A DNA stretch of 64,000 nucleotides from CAXXOK01 sp963663285 (lineage in GTDB: Bacteria > Bacillota > Clostridia > Christensenellales > Aristaeellaceae). Positions 52,565 through 61,923 of the stretch are shown here, in pieces (position 1 is the stretch's first letter; each line of letters opens with the position of its first letter). The stretch covers positions 744,001 through 808,000 of the forward strand of contig CAXXNI010000002.1 of assembly GCA_963663285.2 (NCBI GenBank), written 5' to 3'. The position numbers and the translations under genes are program-made. The notes under the pieces are model-generated. The model did no database searches, had not been told where the DNA came from, and saw only the letters and a program-made list of their open reading frames with translations.

Positions 52565-54059
52565 GCTTCATGCCCTCCAAATTCGATCCTGTGGAGTAAT
52601 ACATCATGTTTTTTTCCGTCAGCTGGTCACGGGAAAGGACGGCGTTAACCTGCCCTTTATACATGACCACGCAAGAATCTGCCACCTTATAAATCTCCGG
52701 GAATTCGGCTGAAAAAACCAGAACTGCTTTCCCGTTGCGGGCTAATTCCAAAATTAGATGATAAATTTCAAACTTGGTGCCAACATCGATGCCCTGTGTT
52801 GGATTGTCGAAAATCAACACATCCGCATTGGTCTCCAGCCAGCGTCCTAAAATGACTTTTTGTTGATTTCCGCCAGACAGAGATGTAATGGGGTTTTTAG
52901 GGTTGGCGGATTTGATCGACAACTCATTCTTTACCCGTTCGAAGCGCTTTTTCTCTTCCTTAGGGTTGATCAGCAAGCGATGGAACAGTGTATTGTAAAA
53001 ACCCATCGAATTATTATCAATAATACTCAAATCATTATGAATGCCGCGTTCTTTACGGGATCGGGGTACCATTGCCACGCCATTGCGCATAAAGCTGCGT
53101 ATAGAACGTCTGGCCATAGATTTTCCTTTGATTACCAAACGGCCTTCATGAGGAATAATTCCAAACAGCGCATCAGCCAGCATATCGCGTCCAGAACTTT
53201 GCAGCCCCGTAAAGGCGATGATTTCGCCCTTGTGAAGCTGGAAAGAGATATCCTGAAAACTGTTTCCACTCAAGTGGTCGGCTTCCAGTGCTATCTGCTC
53301 TGTTCCGTAATATTCCTTATGGGTAAAATCATCATCCGCAAGTGCGCGGCCGATCATCATTTCAGTTATTTCGCTTTCGTTGGTATCGGCAATATTCCCT
53401 TTGCCGATCAATTCGCCGTCTCTAAGAACGTAGTAAGTTTCACATATTTCGAATATTTCGGGCATCTTATGGGAAATATAGATAAAGGATACGCCTTCCG
53501 CCTTTAATTGACGCATAATCACAAACAGGTTTTGAATCTCCCTGTTGGAAAGTGCCGTGGTTGGCTCATCCATGATGATCAGATCACATTTGAAAAGTAG
53601 CGCTCTTGCAATTTCTACAATTTGCTTTTCCGCAGGCTGCAAAGAACCCACCAGAGCCCACGGATCGATATTGACGTGCATACGTTTTAATACTTCGTGC
53701 GTACGATCGGCCATTTCTTTTTTATTCAATAAGCGGGATTTGCCAATCATCTCCTGAGCCAGATAGAGGTTTTCAAACACATTTAAATCGTTGCAGAGGT
53801 TTAACTCCTGATGGATAAAACGGATACCGAGTTTCATGGCGTGCATGGAGCTGGACATGCGCACCTTTTCACCATTGAGCAGTATTTCACCTGCGGTGGG
53901 GGGAAACGTGCCTGCCAGTACGTTCATCAGCGTGGATTTTCCCGCGCCGTTTTCGCCTAACAAACCAACGATCTCGCCCGGTTTTACGGCAAAATCGACA
54001 TGGTCCACCGCGCGAACGGGGCCGAAGTCCATCACGATCCCTTTCATTTCAGTGAGCAA
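52548..54059 (-). CDS. RbsA-type sugar ABC transporter ATPase (two ABC domains)
   Basis: A 503-aa protein with duplicated nucleotide-binding domains, starting at TTG with GGAGG upstream. Domain 1: Walker A LLGENGAGKSTLMNVL, Walker B LIIMDEPTTAL. Domain 2: degenerate Walker A (GLQSSGRDMLADALFG), signature LSGGNQQK and Walker B VLIFDNPTQGID. This is the normal RbsA/MglA asymmetry. It powers the adjacent RbsC-type permease. Confidence 0.95.
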   Translation of the reverse strand: MLTEMKGIVMDFGPVRAVDHVDFAVKPGEIVGLLGENGAGKSTLMNVLAGTFPPTAGEILLNGEKVRMSSSMHAMKLGIRFIHQELNLCNDLNVFENLYLAQEMIGKSRLLNKKEMADRTHEVLKRMHVNIDPWALVGSLQPAEKQIVEIARALLFKCDLIIMDEPTTALSNREIQNLFVIMRQLKAEGVSFIYISHKMPEIFEICETYYVLRDGELIGKGNIADTNESEITEMMIGRALADDDFTHKEYYGTEQIALEADHLSGNSFQDISFQLHKGEIIAFTGLQSSGRDMLADALFGIIPHEGRLVIKGKSMARRSIRSFMRNGVAMVPRSRKERGIHNDLSIIDNNSMGFYNTLFHRLLINPKEEKKRFERVKNELSIKSANPKNPITSLSGGNQQKVILGRWLETNADVLIFDNPTQGIDVGTKFEIYHLILELARNGKAVLVFSAEFPEIYKVADSCVVMYKGQVNAVLSRDQLTEKNMMYYSTGSNLEGMKHEQTN

Positions 54060-54086
54060 AGGTGGTTTCCTCCTTTATGTGCGCGG

Positions 54087-54119
54087 GAGGGCCGGTCGGC
54101 ATAACACCGGCCGGCCCTC
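54087..54119 (-). terminator. GC-rich hairpin between binding protein and ATPase genes
   Basis: GAGGGCCGGTCGG (54087-54099) pairs with CCGGCCGGCCCTC (54107-54119) with one G-U wobble and a 7-nt loop, 33 bp downstream of the minus-strand binding-protein stop. No T-run follows, so it may be an mRNA-stabilising or partial terminating hairpin rather than a full stop. Confidence 0.65.
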
Positions 54120-54151
54120 GTAGCGTAGTTCCTAATAAAGGTTACGAAAGC

Positions 54152-55177
54152 TTAGTTAATGCTGTAACGATCAGCATATTCCTGGCTGGCTTCGTAATCC
54201 GCAACGGTAGTCTTGTCGATCTCAATGGTCGGGATCAGGAACAGCTGGCCTTCGATCTTCTGGCCCTGATATTCTTCACCCTTAGCGGCGGCAACGGCCA
54301 ACCGGATAGCTTCACGAATATAGGAGGGGCTGAAGTAGTAGGTGAGCAGTTCGGGCGTTTCGATGCTCTTGAAGGTAGAGAGCGTCTCGCGGCGGCCACC
54401 AACGGAGGTGATGATCTTCAAGCTGGACAGCGCGGTGTTATCGCTGATAACGGTCATAATACCGTCTACGATTTCATCGTCGTGCGTGCAGATGAAGTCC
54501 AGATCCGCAATGGTAGCAGCATCGGCAGTGCTCAGCCAGTTCTCCATGAATTCCTGGGATTTGGCATTGGACCAATCCGTCTGGAAAGCATCTGTAACCA
54601 GTTTAAACTGATCTTTGTACTCGGAGGCATCCAGAATGCTGGTCATGCCGTCGGTACGCTGTTTGGAAACGGTGGAGCTATCGCCGATGAACAGCAGATA
54701 GGTGATGGTTTCGCCGGCAGCGAGCTGATCAGCGAAGTAGTTGAGCAGGTATTCGCCCATCATGTTGCCGATTTTTTCATTGTCGCCCATGATTTCAGCG
54801 GCCATGCCGGTGAAATTCTCAATCAGGCGGTCATAAATGATCAGCGGCACGCCTTCGTCAACAACCGTCTGGGCAGCGTTACGCAGCTGATCGCCCTCGA
54901 GCGGCCACAGCATGATAACGTCGGGACCCCAAGTGAGGATGTCGTCAATCGCCTGGATTTGCTTGGATGCTTCTCCGCCAACACCCATCATGTAATCCTC
55001 GATGACACCGGCAGCTTTCAATGCTTCAGCTTCCGCACGTGCGTGCGCAACGCTTTCGCCTGTAAAGCCGTGGTCCGCATCCGGTGTGACGATGCCCAGT
55101 TTGATGCCGTCCGCCAAAGCTGCGGTAGAGGCAAGTATCAGGGCCAGCGATAGAACCAGAGCAAGCAGTTTCTTCAT
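54152..55177 (-). CDS. RbsB-type sugar-binding protein
   Basis: A 341-aa periplasmic-binding-protein-like receptor. ATG at 55177 has GGGAGGG eight bases upstream. Signal peptide MKKLLALVLSLALILASTAALADG ends at an ALA/D signal peptidase I site, and there is no lipobox cysteine. The mature protein shows the family pattern with KLGIVTPDADHGFTG at the N-terminus, GPDVIMLWPLEGDQL and LDFICTHDDEIVDG. It should capture a monosaccharide or polyol for the RbsAC-type importer. The LacI gene stop is 28 bp upstream, so it is expressed from the shared promoter. Confidence 0.93.
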   Translation of the reverse strand: MKKLLALVLSLALILASTAALADGIKLGIVTPDADHGFTGESVAHARAEAEALKAAGVIEDYMMGVGGEASKQIQAIDDILTWGPDVIMLWPLEGDQLRNAAQTVVDEGVPLIIYDRLIENFTGMAAEIMGDNEKIGNMMGEYLLNYFADQLAAGETITYLLFIGDSSTVSKQRTDGMTSILDASEYKDQFKLVTDAFQTDWSNAKSQEFMENWLSTADAATIADLDFICTHDDEIVDGIMTVISDNTALSSLKIITSVGGRRETLSTFKSIETPELLTYYFSPSYIREAIRLAVAAAKGEEYQGQKIEGQLFLIPTIEIDKTTVADYEASQEYADRYSIN

Positions 55178-55205
55178 GGATAAAGCCCTCCCATTCATTT
55201 TATCA

Positions 55206-56243
55206 TCATCCTGTTACACAGGATGTGAATTTCGCAATATTCCCTTCGTAGGGGGCGGCGGATTCCCGAAGTACGAGGCGGTGCGGCAGCAGAACATTGG
55301 TTGGAACCTGTTGGTGCTGTATCATATTGCAAACCAGCTCAAGTGCCGTATGCCCAATATCAAAACAAGGCTGCACGATGGTCGTAACATAGGGATGAAA
55401 CATTGTAGTATACTCAACGTCATCAAAACCAATGACCGTTACATCCTCCGGTACACGAAATCCCATTTCTCTGGCACCTGCAATCGCGCCAAGCGCCAAC
55501 ATATCGGAAATACAAAATAATGCTGTAGGCCTGTTTTCCTGCGCCAGCAAGGAATGTGCGGATTTAAAACCCATTTTAAAAGTATACTCGCCTGTAGCGT
55601 AACGGATATAATCTTCTTCTACTGGTAAATCTGCTTCCCGCAAAGCATCCCGATAAGCCCGGAGACGCTCCGACGTGGAGAAAAAACGGTTATCGATGCT
55701 AATGGTTCCAATACGGGTATGCCCGTTGGCAATCAGATAATCCATTGCATCTCGTGTGGCTTGATAGTTATCAATGCTCACATGGGGAATTTCAAAGCGC
55801 GGATCAAACTCTGAACACTGTACGACGGGATATTCTTTGGCATATTCATATATCCAGTCCGCACCCAGTTCTGCAGCCAATAGAATCGCGCCATCTGCTT
55901 GGTGCTTTTTCAGACGATCCAGAATTTGCTCGTCCAGTTCGCGTTTCCCTTCGGTATTGAAAAGAAAATAGCTGTAGCCGTGCTCCTGTGCGCCTTGCGC
56001 GATACCGGCAATAATATTGGCGTAATACGGGTTAGTAATGTTCGGTGTGAGAATAACCAGCGTACGGCTTTCGTTACGGCGAAGGTTGCGGGCGGTAAAG
56101 TTTGGTTCGTAATGCAACTCCTTCACAGCATCCTGTACACGCTTTACCAAGTCGGGGGCAACACAGCTTTGACCGTTCAGTACGCGGGATACGGTGGCAA
56201 TGGATACATTCGCGCGGTTTGCCACGTCGATCATGGTTGCCAT
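55206..56243 (-). CDS. LacI-family transcriptional repressor of the RbsABC-type operon
   Basis: A 345-aa protein. ATG at 56243 is preferred because GGAAGGAAG lies upstream; the longer frame lacks an RBS. N-terminal HTH (MIDVANRANVSIATVSRVLN) and hinge YEPNFTARNLRR, then a C-terminal periplasmic-binding-like domain (VIGFDDVEYTTMFHP). It is the first gene of the operon ending with the isomerase at 49480. The promoter at 56394-56422 is followed by a matching operator, so it should repress itself and the operon and be induced by the transported sugar or a derivative. Confidence 0.95.
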   Translation of the reverse strand: MATMIDVANRANVSIATVSRVLNGQSCVAPDLVKRVQDAVKELHYEPNFTARNLRRNESRTLVILTPNITNPYYANIIAGIAQGAQEHGYSYFLFNTEGKRELDEQILDRLKKHQADGAILLAAELGADWIYEYAKEYPVVQCSEFDPRFEIPHVSIDNYQATRDAMDYLIANGHTRIGTISIDNRFFSTSERLRAYRDALREADLPVEEDYIRYATGEYTFKMGFKSAHSLLAQENRPTALFCISDMLALGAIAGAREMGFRVPEDVTVIGFDDVEYTTMFHPYVTTIVQPCFDIGHTALELVCNMIQHQQVPTNVLLPHRLVLRESAAPYEGNIAKFTSCVTG

Positions 56244-56378
56244 CGCGTAAACTTCCTTCCGTGTGTAAACCGGTATAACATCCCGGTGTAAATACCTGAA
56301 TTTATAAAGGAACGACAGCATAAGGACTTGTTCGTTCGTATCCAGTACAGCGTAGGGGTTAACCGGTTGTTTAAATCA

Positions 56379-56468
56379 GTAATCGTTTACATCAATATAG
56401 CATTGACGCATAGGAATGTCAATAGGGATTTTTATAAAATGGTAAAATAATTGCCTGTAAACGGTTAA
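56379..56468 (-). promoter_or_regulatory. Promoter and operators of the LacI/RbsABC operon
   Basis: On the minus strand TTGACA (56422-56417), a 17-bp spacer and TATATT (56399-56394) are followed at once by GTAAACGATTAC (56390-56379), a LacI-type palindrome with one central mismatch. A second half-conserved site, written on the plus strand as GTAAACGGTTAA (56457-56468), lies upstream of -35, which would allow looping or stronger repression. Confidence 0.75.
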
Positions 56469-56469
56469 T

Positions 56470-57060
56470 GCAAGTCGAAAGCCATTGATATTATATAAGT
56501 TAATCTATGAATATTCATAATATGAAAAAAGAAATGAAATACGATTGATTGTTGTTACAGCACCGCAGTAATCCTTTATTTATTTGTTATCCTATTATTA
56601 TGGTTACTGATTAATAAAAAAGCAGGATAGCAATGCCGGTGCAAAAGCATATAAGATCAAGATGCATAATGAATAGCCTATTAAAACCATAATAAAAGTA
56701 AGAAACAGAAATATATTTTTATATCAAAGAATCAAAAATGGAAGGCGAAACCTATGAAAGATTAAATATAAGCTCGAATTCAAAAACAATACATTAACAT
56801 CAAGAAATACATGTTAATTATTAATAACATAATTTATAATATGAAATAATGTATCACATAAAATTACAAACGCTATACAGTTATTACAGACAAGTAACCT
56901 CTGCATGCAGAATAAGTAAAATGAGGTATTGAGTGTTATGTATGAACACAGCTTGATGATTCAAGCATCGGGACTTGTACGGTAGGTGGCCAGATGAAAT
57001 AATTTATAAATTTCACGATATACTAGATTTTAATAAGTATATTCTGCTTTTTAAGCATAT
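56470..57060. other. AT-rich non-coding interval
   Basis: About 590 bp with very low GC content by eye, no ORF that looks like a gene and no clear repeat or tRNA. Short runs such as TTATTAATAACATAATTTATAAT suggest mutational or regulatory low-complexity sequence rather than a gene remnant. It separates the operon above from the divergent glycosidase gene. Confidence 0.6.
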
Positions 57061-57066
57061 TTACAT

Positions 57067-57095
57067 GTGACATTCGATATGAAATCCTATATAAT
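57067..57095 (+). promoter_or_regulatory. Predicted promoter of the DUF5060/DUF4038-type gene
   Basis: GTGACA (57067-57072, 5 of 6 consensus), a 17-bp spacer and TATAAT (57090-57095) precede the gene by about 100 bp. Confidence 0.6.
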
Positions 57096-57201
57096 AAGGC
57101 GATAAAATCCTATGATGCTAATCAAACGAAAAGCAAACAAAGGAATATTTTGAAACCAGATATAAAAATGATCATTATCAATGATGGGAAGAGAGAGTAC
57201 C

Positions 57202-58743
57202 GTGCCGCAAATTCAAAAATATGACTATCCTCAGACTGTTCACTGTTGGGATTGCTTTGAAATTACCTGTATCGGACCTGAAAACGGGAACCCATTTGTG
57301 GATCAAGCTCTGCGCGCTGTTTTTAAACATAAGGATTCTCATATAGAAGTGGAAGGCTTTTATGATGGCTCCGGCATCTACCGCGTTCGTTTCATGCCTG
57401 ATCATGTTGGGGAATATAATTTTCAGCTCATAGGCACATTCTTAGATATAGAACACAATGGATCGTTTACTGTGTTGCCAGCACAAGATAAAAATCATGG
57501 CATGGTGCATGTACACGATACCTATCACTTTAAATATGATGATGGCGAGCCTTACTATTCGATTGGTACAACCTGCTATGTATGGAACCTGCAGACGGAT
57601 GAGCTGGTTGCGCAAACGCTGGAGACACTTAAAAACAGTGCTTTTAACAAAATTCGCTTCTGTATTTTTCCGAAACACTATGTGTATAATCTGCACGAGC
57701 CATGGTCCTATCCCTTTGTTGGGACACCGATGGATTCATCAGTACTGACAGAGAAAAATTATGCGCAATACGATGAGCATTCCGAGGGTAACCAATGGGA
57801 TTTTTCACGTTTCCAACCGGAGCATTTTAAGAGAATCGAATACTGCATTCTTCAGTTGCAGAAGCTTGGGATTGAAGCGGATATAATTCTATTTCATCCC
57901 TATGACCGTTGGGGCTTCTCCTGTATGACCGCTGAGGATGATGCGCGTTATATCCGTTATGTTGTAGCGCGTCTGGCCGCCTACCAAAATGTATGGTGGT
58001 CGCTGGCTAATGAATATGATTTAATGCATCACAAGACAGAAGAAGATTGGGAAAACATAGCCCAAACGATCTGCCGGTATGACCCTTACGAACATTTACG
58101 GTCGATCCATCATTGCTTGCGTTTTTATGATTACAATCAGCCATGGGTTACTCATTGCAGCATTCAAAGAACGGATTTATATAAAGGTGCTGAACTGGTG
58201 AACGAGTGGCGGGACTGTTATCATAAACCGATCGTATTGGATGAAATCGCGTATGAAGGGAATATTCCCTTTGGGTGGGGCAATATTACAGGAGAAGAAA
58301 TGTTGCGGCGTTTTTGGGAAGGTGCGATGCGGGGTGGATATCCGGGCCATGGAGAGACATATATTGGCCATAAGGATATTTTATGGTGGTCGCATGGCGG
58401 CAAATTGCATGGCGAAAGTCACAAACGCTTTGCTTTTTTACTAGAGATTCTCAAGCAAACCCCCGGGATAGGCCTTTGTCCAAACCCGAAATGCGCATGG
58501 GATGAAGTAAGCGCAATACCGCAGGATAAGCGCTATCAAGAACAGTATTATCTATACTATTATTCTTTTATGCGCCCATCCAGCCGTGAATTCTTTTTTG
58601 ATGCGGATACGGATTTTGAAGTGACTGTGCTGGATACGTGGAATGGAACAGCTGAAAGACGGGGTGTTTTTAAAGGCCATTTCCAGGTGAAGCTCCCTTC
58701 CAGACAGTATATGGCAATACAAATCAAACAAATTAAACGGTAA
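57202..58743 (+). CDS. DUF5060/DUF4038-type glycoside hydrolase (GH140-related)
   Basis: A 513-aa soluble protein. The GTG at 57202 has GGGAAGAGAGAG just before it; the ATG at 57181 would lack an RBS, so I prefer GTG, with modest certainty. The N-terminal ~85 residues form a DUF5060 beta-sandwich (WDCFEITCIGP, YRVRFMPDHVGEYNFQLIG). The central TIM barrel (DUF4038-like) has ILFHPYDRWGFS, catalytic Glu candidates in SLANEYD and VLDEIAYEG, and GHGETYIGHKDILWWSHGGK. The C-terminal part is a beta-domain (DUF5605-like). GH140 enzymes release apiose; this branch is not characterised. No signal peptide, so it acts inside the cell. Confidence 0.82.
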   Translation: MPQIQKYDYPQTVHCWDCFEITCIGPENGNPFVDQALRAVFKHKDSHIEVEGFYDGSGIYRVRFMPDHVGEYNFQLIGTFLDIEHNGSFTVLPAQDKNHGMVHVHDTYHFKYDDGEPYYSIGTTCYVWNLQTDELVAQTLETLKNSAFNKIRFCIFPKHYVYNLHEPWSYPFVGTPMDSSVLTEKNYAQYDEHSEGNQWDFSRFQPEHFKRIEYCILQLQKLGIEADIILFHPYDRWGFSCMTAEDDARYIRYVVARLAAYQNVWWSLANEYDLMHHKTEEDWENIAQTICRYDPYEHLRSIHHCLRFYDYNQPWVTHCSIQRTDLYKGAELVNEWRDCYHKPIVLDEIAYEGNIPFGWGNITGEEMLRRFWEGAMRGGYPGHGETYIGHKDILWWSHGGKLHGESHKRFAFLLEILKQTPGIGLCPNPKCAWDEVSAIPQDKRYQEQYYLYYYSFMRPSSREFFFDADTDFEVTVLDTWNGTAERRGVFKGHFQVKLPSRQYMAIQIKQIKR

Positions 58744-58968
58744 TGGTTTGTATCGGAAACTGGCGATTTCCATTAGGTGCAAAGCATCCTATTATCACAG
58801 CTACACGTGCAACGATGGAAGTAACTGGAGGATAAAAGTGAAAAACCGAAACGGTATTCTCTTTGTTGCCAAGAATAAACATGGGGGACTGTTGTGTTGA
58901 TCGAGAAAGCGATAGCAAACTTTAAAAAAAGTTCAGCTACAAATGTGAGAATAAGTTCTATAGTTATG

Positions 58969-59769
58969 TTAGCTGCTTGCACTCTGATAATGCTTTAATC
59001 CTTTATGAAATAAAAAGCTTGAAATAAACAACCAAAAGAACGGGCCTAATATCCCCCAAACAGCATAGAGAGGTTCCATCTTTCGTAGCAGGAAAAGCGC
59101 GGGAAAGTTGGTAATTACAAAAATGGGAAGGACAAAAACACCGATTTGCTGGATAAAACGGCTATAAATCCCCATCGGCATATTGTTAAAATCCCAGGAA
59201 GAATCCACCAATCCTGCAAGGGAACTTGTTTTCACCAGCTTAAATGCCAACACCTGCGGCAGTAAAAACATAGAGTACGCAATGAGAGACCCGGTGATTA
59301 AATATCCAAGATACCCCATAACGGTAAAAAAGCCAACCGGCATGGACATACGAACCAAGCCAACAACAACCGCGGCGATACCCAGCACGACGTCCACAGT
59401 AAAAATCGCCATATCACTACGTTTCAGCGTTAACATAAATTGCAGTGATACGGGCTTAACCAGCAATAAATCCAGTTCGCCGGTTTGCACTTGACGCCCA
59501 ATATCAAACAGATTCATCATGTATAATCCTGCATATGGTCCGGTCGCTATTATATAGGTACCAAAGAACACCAATACCTCATCCGGCGTAAGACCGTTTA
59601 CCGGTATACCGGTTTTGTAAATTACAATCAGGTAAACAATTTTCGCGAGAAAATAGCCCAGTTCCATAGCTATTCCAGTAATAAAATTCATGCGGTATTC
59701 CAGCTGGCTCATTAAACTGTTGCGCATCAGAATGCCCCATAAAGCCAGATGCTTTCGAATCGCTTTCAT
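58969..59769 (-). CDS. ABC-2 type transporter permease (second subunit)
   Basis: A 266-aa membrane protein with six predicted helices and the ABC-2 plan (RNSLMSQLEYRMNFITGIAM at the N-terminus, IYSRFIQQIGVFVLPIFVIT near the end). It is one of two dissimilar permeases that pair with an ATPase, as in the COG3694/COG4587/COG4586 exporter group, whose substrates are not known. ATG with GGAGGTTGAAGCG upstream. It follows the other permease by 4 bp and ends the operon. Confidence 0.88.
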   Translation of the reverse strand: MKAIRKHLALWGILMRNSLMSQLEYRMNFITGIAMELGYFLAKIVYLIVIYKTGIPVNGLTPDEVLVFFGTYIIATGPYAGLYMMNLFDIGRQVQTGELDLLLVKPVSLQFMLTLKRSDMAIFTVDVVLGIAAVVVGLVRMSMPVGFFTVMGYLGYLITGSLIAYSMFLLPQVLAFKLVKTSSLAGLVDSSWDFNNMPMGIYSRFIQQIGVFVLPIFVITNFPALFLLRKMEPLYAVWGILGPFFWLFISSFLFHKGLKHYQSASS

Positions 59770-59773
59770 CGCT

Positions 59774-60583
59774 TCAACCTCCTGCTGCCAAGAACTTCTT
59801 CGAGCCGATTTTCCATAGGAAAGTGCTGACGATTAAGAGAATTCCGATCCAGATCAGTTGCGATAACAGACCTCTGATGATGGCAGCACCGGAAATAGTG
59901 CCTAGCAGCACATCCACAGGGAAGCCCACCGCATAGGCAAAGGGTAAATAATTCAGGAACCTGCATATCCCATCCCCGAAAATCTCCAGCGGGAAAATGC
60001 CGCCGCTTAATACGACGATAATTATCCGTACTGCTTCGAATAAAAAGCCAATCTCCGATAACCAAAAAGCCCACATACCCACACAAAAGAAAACTAGAAA
60101 ATTTAATACCAAAGCTCCGAATAATGTTGGCAGGAAAAGAAGGATACCGCTAAAAGTAACCGGAGATGCATGAAAGTAAAGCCCAACACCTGCCAAGCCC
60201 AGTGCCATCAGCGATAAACCGCCAAATAGCACCCCGATTTTCTGACCTAAAAAACAACTCATGCGATAAGGCAGATAACCAATAGGGCGGATCACATATT
60301 TGCTGAGTCCTCCATTTTTTATGTCTTCGTTGATCTCGTATTCAAAATTAGTACGAAGTAGCCGCCATAGAATTGCCGCAGACACGGAATATGCCAGCAT
60401 TTGCTGATAATCCCGGCCAAAGAGGATAGAACTATCAGAGCCGCCATAGAGTGCCTGCCACATAAAAAATTGGATGCAAATCGGAAACGCGGCGCTTGCC
60501 AGCCCAATCCAGAAATCGGCTCTGTATGCCATGGTCTCCTTCACGCCTAAGCCAAGCGCGTATTGATACTTGTGGGGAATCAC
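59774..60583 (-). CDS. ABC-2 type transporter permease (first subunit)
   Basis: A 269-aa membrane protein with six hydrophobic segments (for example FSGILLFLPTLFGALVLNFL). Starts at GTG overlapping the ATPase stop (GTGA, 4 nt), so it is translationally coupled to it. Characteristic ABC-2 sequence includes YALGLGVKETMAYRADFWIG. Likely exports a lipid, glycan or drug; no substrate clue is visible. Confidence 0.88.
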   Translation of the reverse strand: MIPHKYQYALGLGVKETMAYRADFWIGLASAAFPICIQFFMWQALYGGSDSSILFGRDYQQMLAYSVSAAILWRLLRTNFEYEINEDIKNGGLSKYVIRPIGYLPYRMSCFLGQKIGVLFGGLSLMALGLAGVGLYFHASPVTFSGILLFLPTLFGALVLNFLVFFCVGMWAFWLSEIGFLFEAVRIIIVVLSGGIFPLEIFGDGICRFLNYLPFAYAVGFPVDVLLGTISGAAIIRGLLSQLIWIGILLIVSTFLWKIGSKKFLAAGG

Positions 60584-61566
60584 TGCCCATTCCCCCTTGT
60601 ATAAAGATGGGCGATTCCCTCTTCCACAGGGATGTCTTCAATATTAAAGTCGGTTACAGGCAGCGTGTCCAGTATCATTTTAGAAACGTCCCGCACTTGT
60701 TCACGATCCACTTCAATTACTGCTTGTATGCCGTCGCGACTGCATAATTCGCCATAACGGCTTAAATCCATCCGGGCGGCTTCTTCAGTTTCAAAGGTGA
60801 TTTGTATACGTTTGCGATCGCCAAATAGACTATTGATTTTTTTCAACTCTCCATCATAGGCGATGGCTCCATCGGCTACGATAATGGTACGGCGGCATAA
60901 ATCTTCAATATCCCCGATCGAATGACTTGTCAGCAATACTGTGGTTTGCATTTCCCGGTTGTACTGGCGTAAAAACTCGCGAATGCGTCTCTGGGATATA
61001 ATATCAAGACCGATGGTCGGCTCATCCAAAAACATCACATCCGGTTTGTGCAGCAGCGATGCAATCAGTTCCATTTTCATACGCTCGCCCAATGACAACC
61101 TTCGCACTTGCACACTCATTAAGTCCTTCACATCAAGCAGTTCAACCAACTCGCCCAACGTACGGCGGTATTGTGCTTCGTCAATTTCATAAATATGACG
61201 GTTAAGTGAGAAGGATTCAATCGCTGGCAAATCCCACCACAGCTGGCTTTTTTGCCCCATGACAATTGCAAAACGCATCTTGAATTCTTTTTTACGCTCC
61301 CATGGGGTGTAACCCATTACGGTTGCTTTTCCAGCCGTAGGGAACAGGATGCCGGAAAGCATTTTAAGCGTCGTTGTTTTTCCGGCGCCGTTTGGCCCCA
61401 GAAAGCCTACCATTTCACCTTTTTCCAGTGAAAAATCAATCCCTTTTACAGCTTCCTTATATAGTTTTTCCCGGTGGAAAAGGCTTTGCAGGGAGGCCTT
61501 CATGCCCTCTTCTTTTTTTGTATATTCGAAAGTCTTTGCTAAGCCCGATACTTCAATAATTGCCAT
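60580..61566 (-). CDS. ABC-2 exporter ATPase
   Basis: A 328-aa single nucleotide-binding domain: Walker A GFLGPNGAGKTTTLKML, Q-loop VMGQKSQLWWDL, signature LSLGERMKME and Walker B VMFLDEPTIGLD, with a C-terminal extension of about 80 residues. An insertion near residue 25 (KEEGMKASLQSLFHREKLY) is typical of the COG4586 ATPase group. It precedes the two permeases and forms the motor of the complex. A promoter with TTGGTT-18-TATAGT (61646-61617 on the minus strand) lies upstream. Confidence 0.92.
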   Translation of the reverse strand: MAIIEVSGLAKTFEYTKKEEGMKASLQSLFHREKLYKEAVKGIDFSLEKGEMVGFLGPNGAGKTTTLKMLSGILFPTAGKATVMGYTPWERKKEFKMRFAIVMGQKSQLWWDLPAIESFSLNRHIYEIDEAQYRRTLGELVELLDVKDLMSVQVRRLSLGERMKMELIASLLHKPDVMFLDEPTIGLDIISQRRIREFLRQYNREMQTTVLLTSHSIGDIEDLCRRTIIVADGAIAYDGELKKINSLFGDRKRIQITFETEEAARMDLSRYGELCSRDGIQAVIEVDREQVRDVSKMILDTLPVTDFNIEDIPVEEGIAHLYTRGNGQ

Positions 61567-61616
61567 AAGATACCACCTTTAAGGAATACATCATATTTAT
61601 TGATCCGATGATGCGA

Positions 61617-61646
61617 ACTATAATTTGTAATATATATGATAACCAA
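61617..61646 (-). promoter_or_regulatory. Predicted promoter of the ABC-2 operon
   Basis: On the minus strand TTGGTT (61646-61641), an 18-bp spacer and TATAGT (61622-61617) lie 50 bp before the ATPase start. AAAGGTGG serves as RBS. Confidence 0.45.
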
Positions 61647-61923
61647 CAATGTCCAAGCAGATACTTTTTCAACACGGTATTTCTCTGCTGAAACGCCCTT
61701 TAACAACAAGGCAATATATTTTACATTGCCATTATTGATAATAAAAATGTACGTTCAATGGTACGATACAATAATATTTTTAAATAATAGTGGTTTGGGT
61801 TGTGAGCCGCTCTGTTCTTGCAAAAGCATAAATCGTCGCTATCGTAAAGCAATATAGCTCCTGTGTCAAGTAGGCATAGGGCAATAACAATCGTTTTTTA
61901 TACATAAAACATGATATGAATGC

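Noticed and set aside
54062..55153. 363-aa plus-strand frame over the RbsB-type gene
   Set aside because: Shadow frame of the binding-protein gene; low plausibility and no RBS.
61636..61857. 73-aa plus-strand frame in the gap between ABC-2 operon and activator gene
   Set aside because: No ribosome site, low-complexity AT-rich sequence and no recognisable domain.
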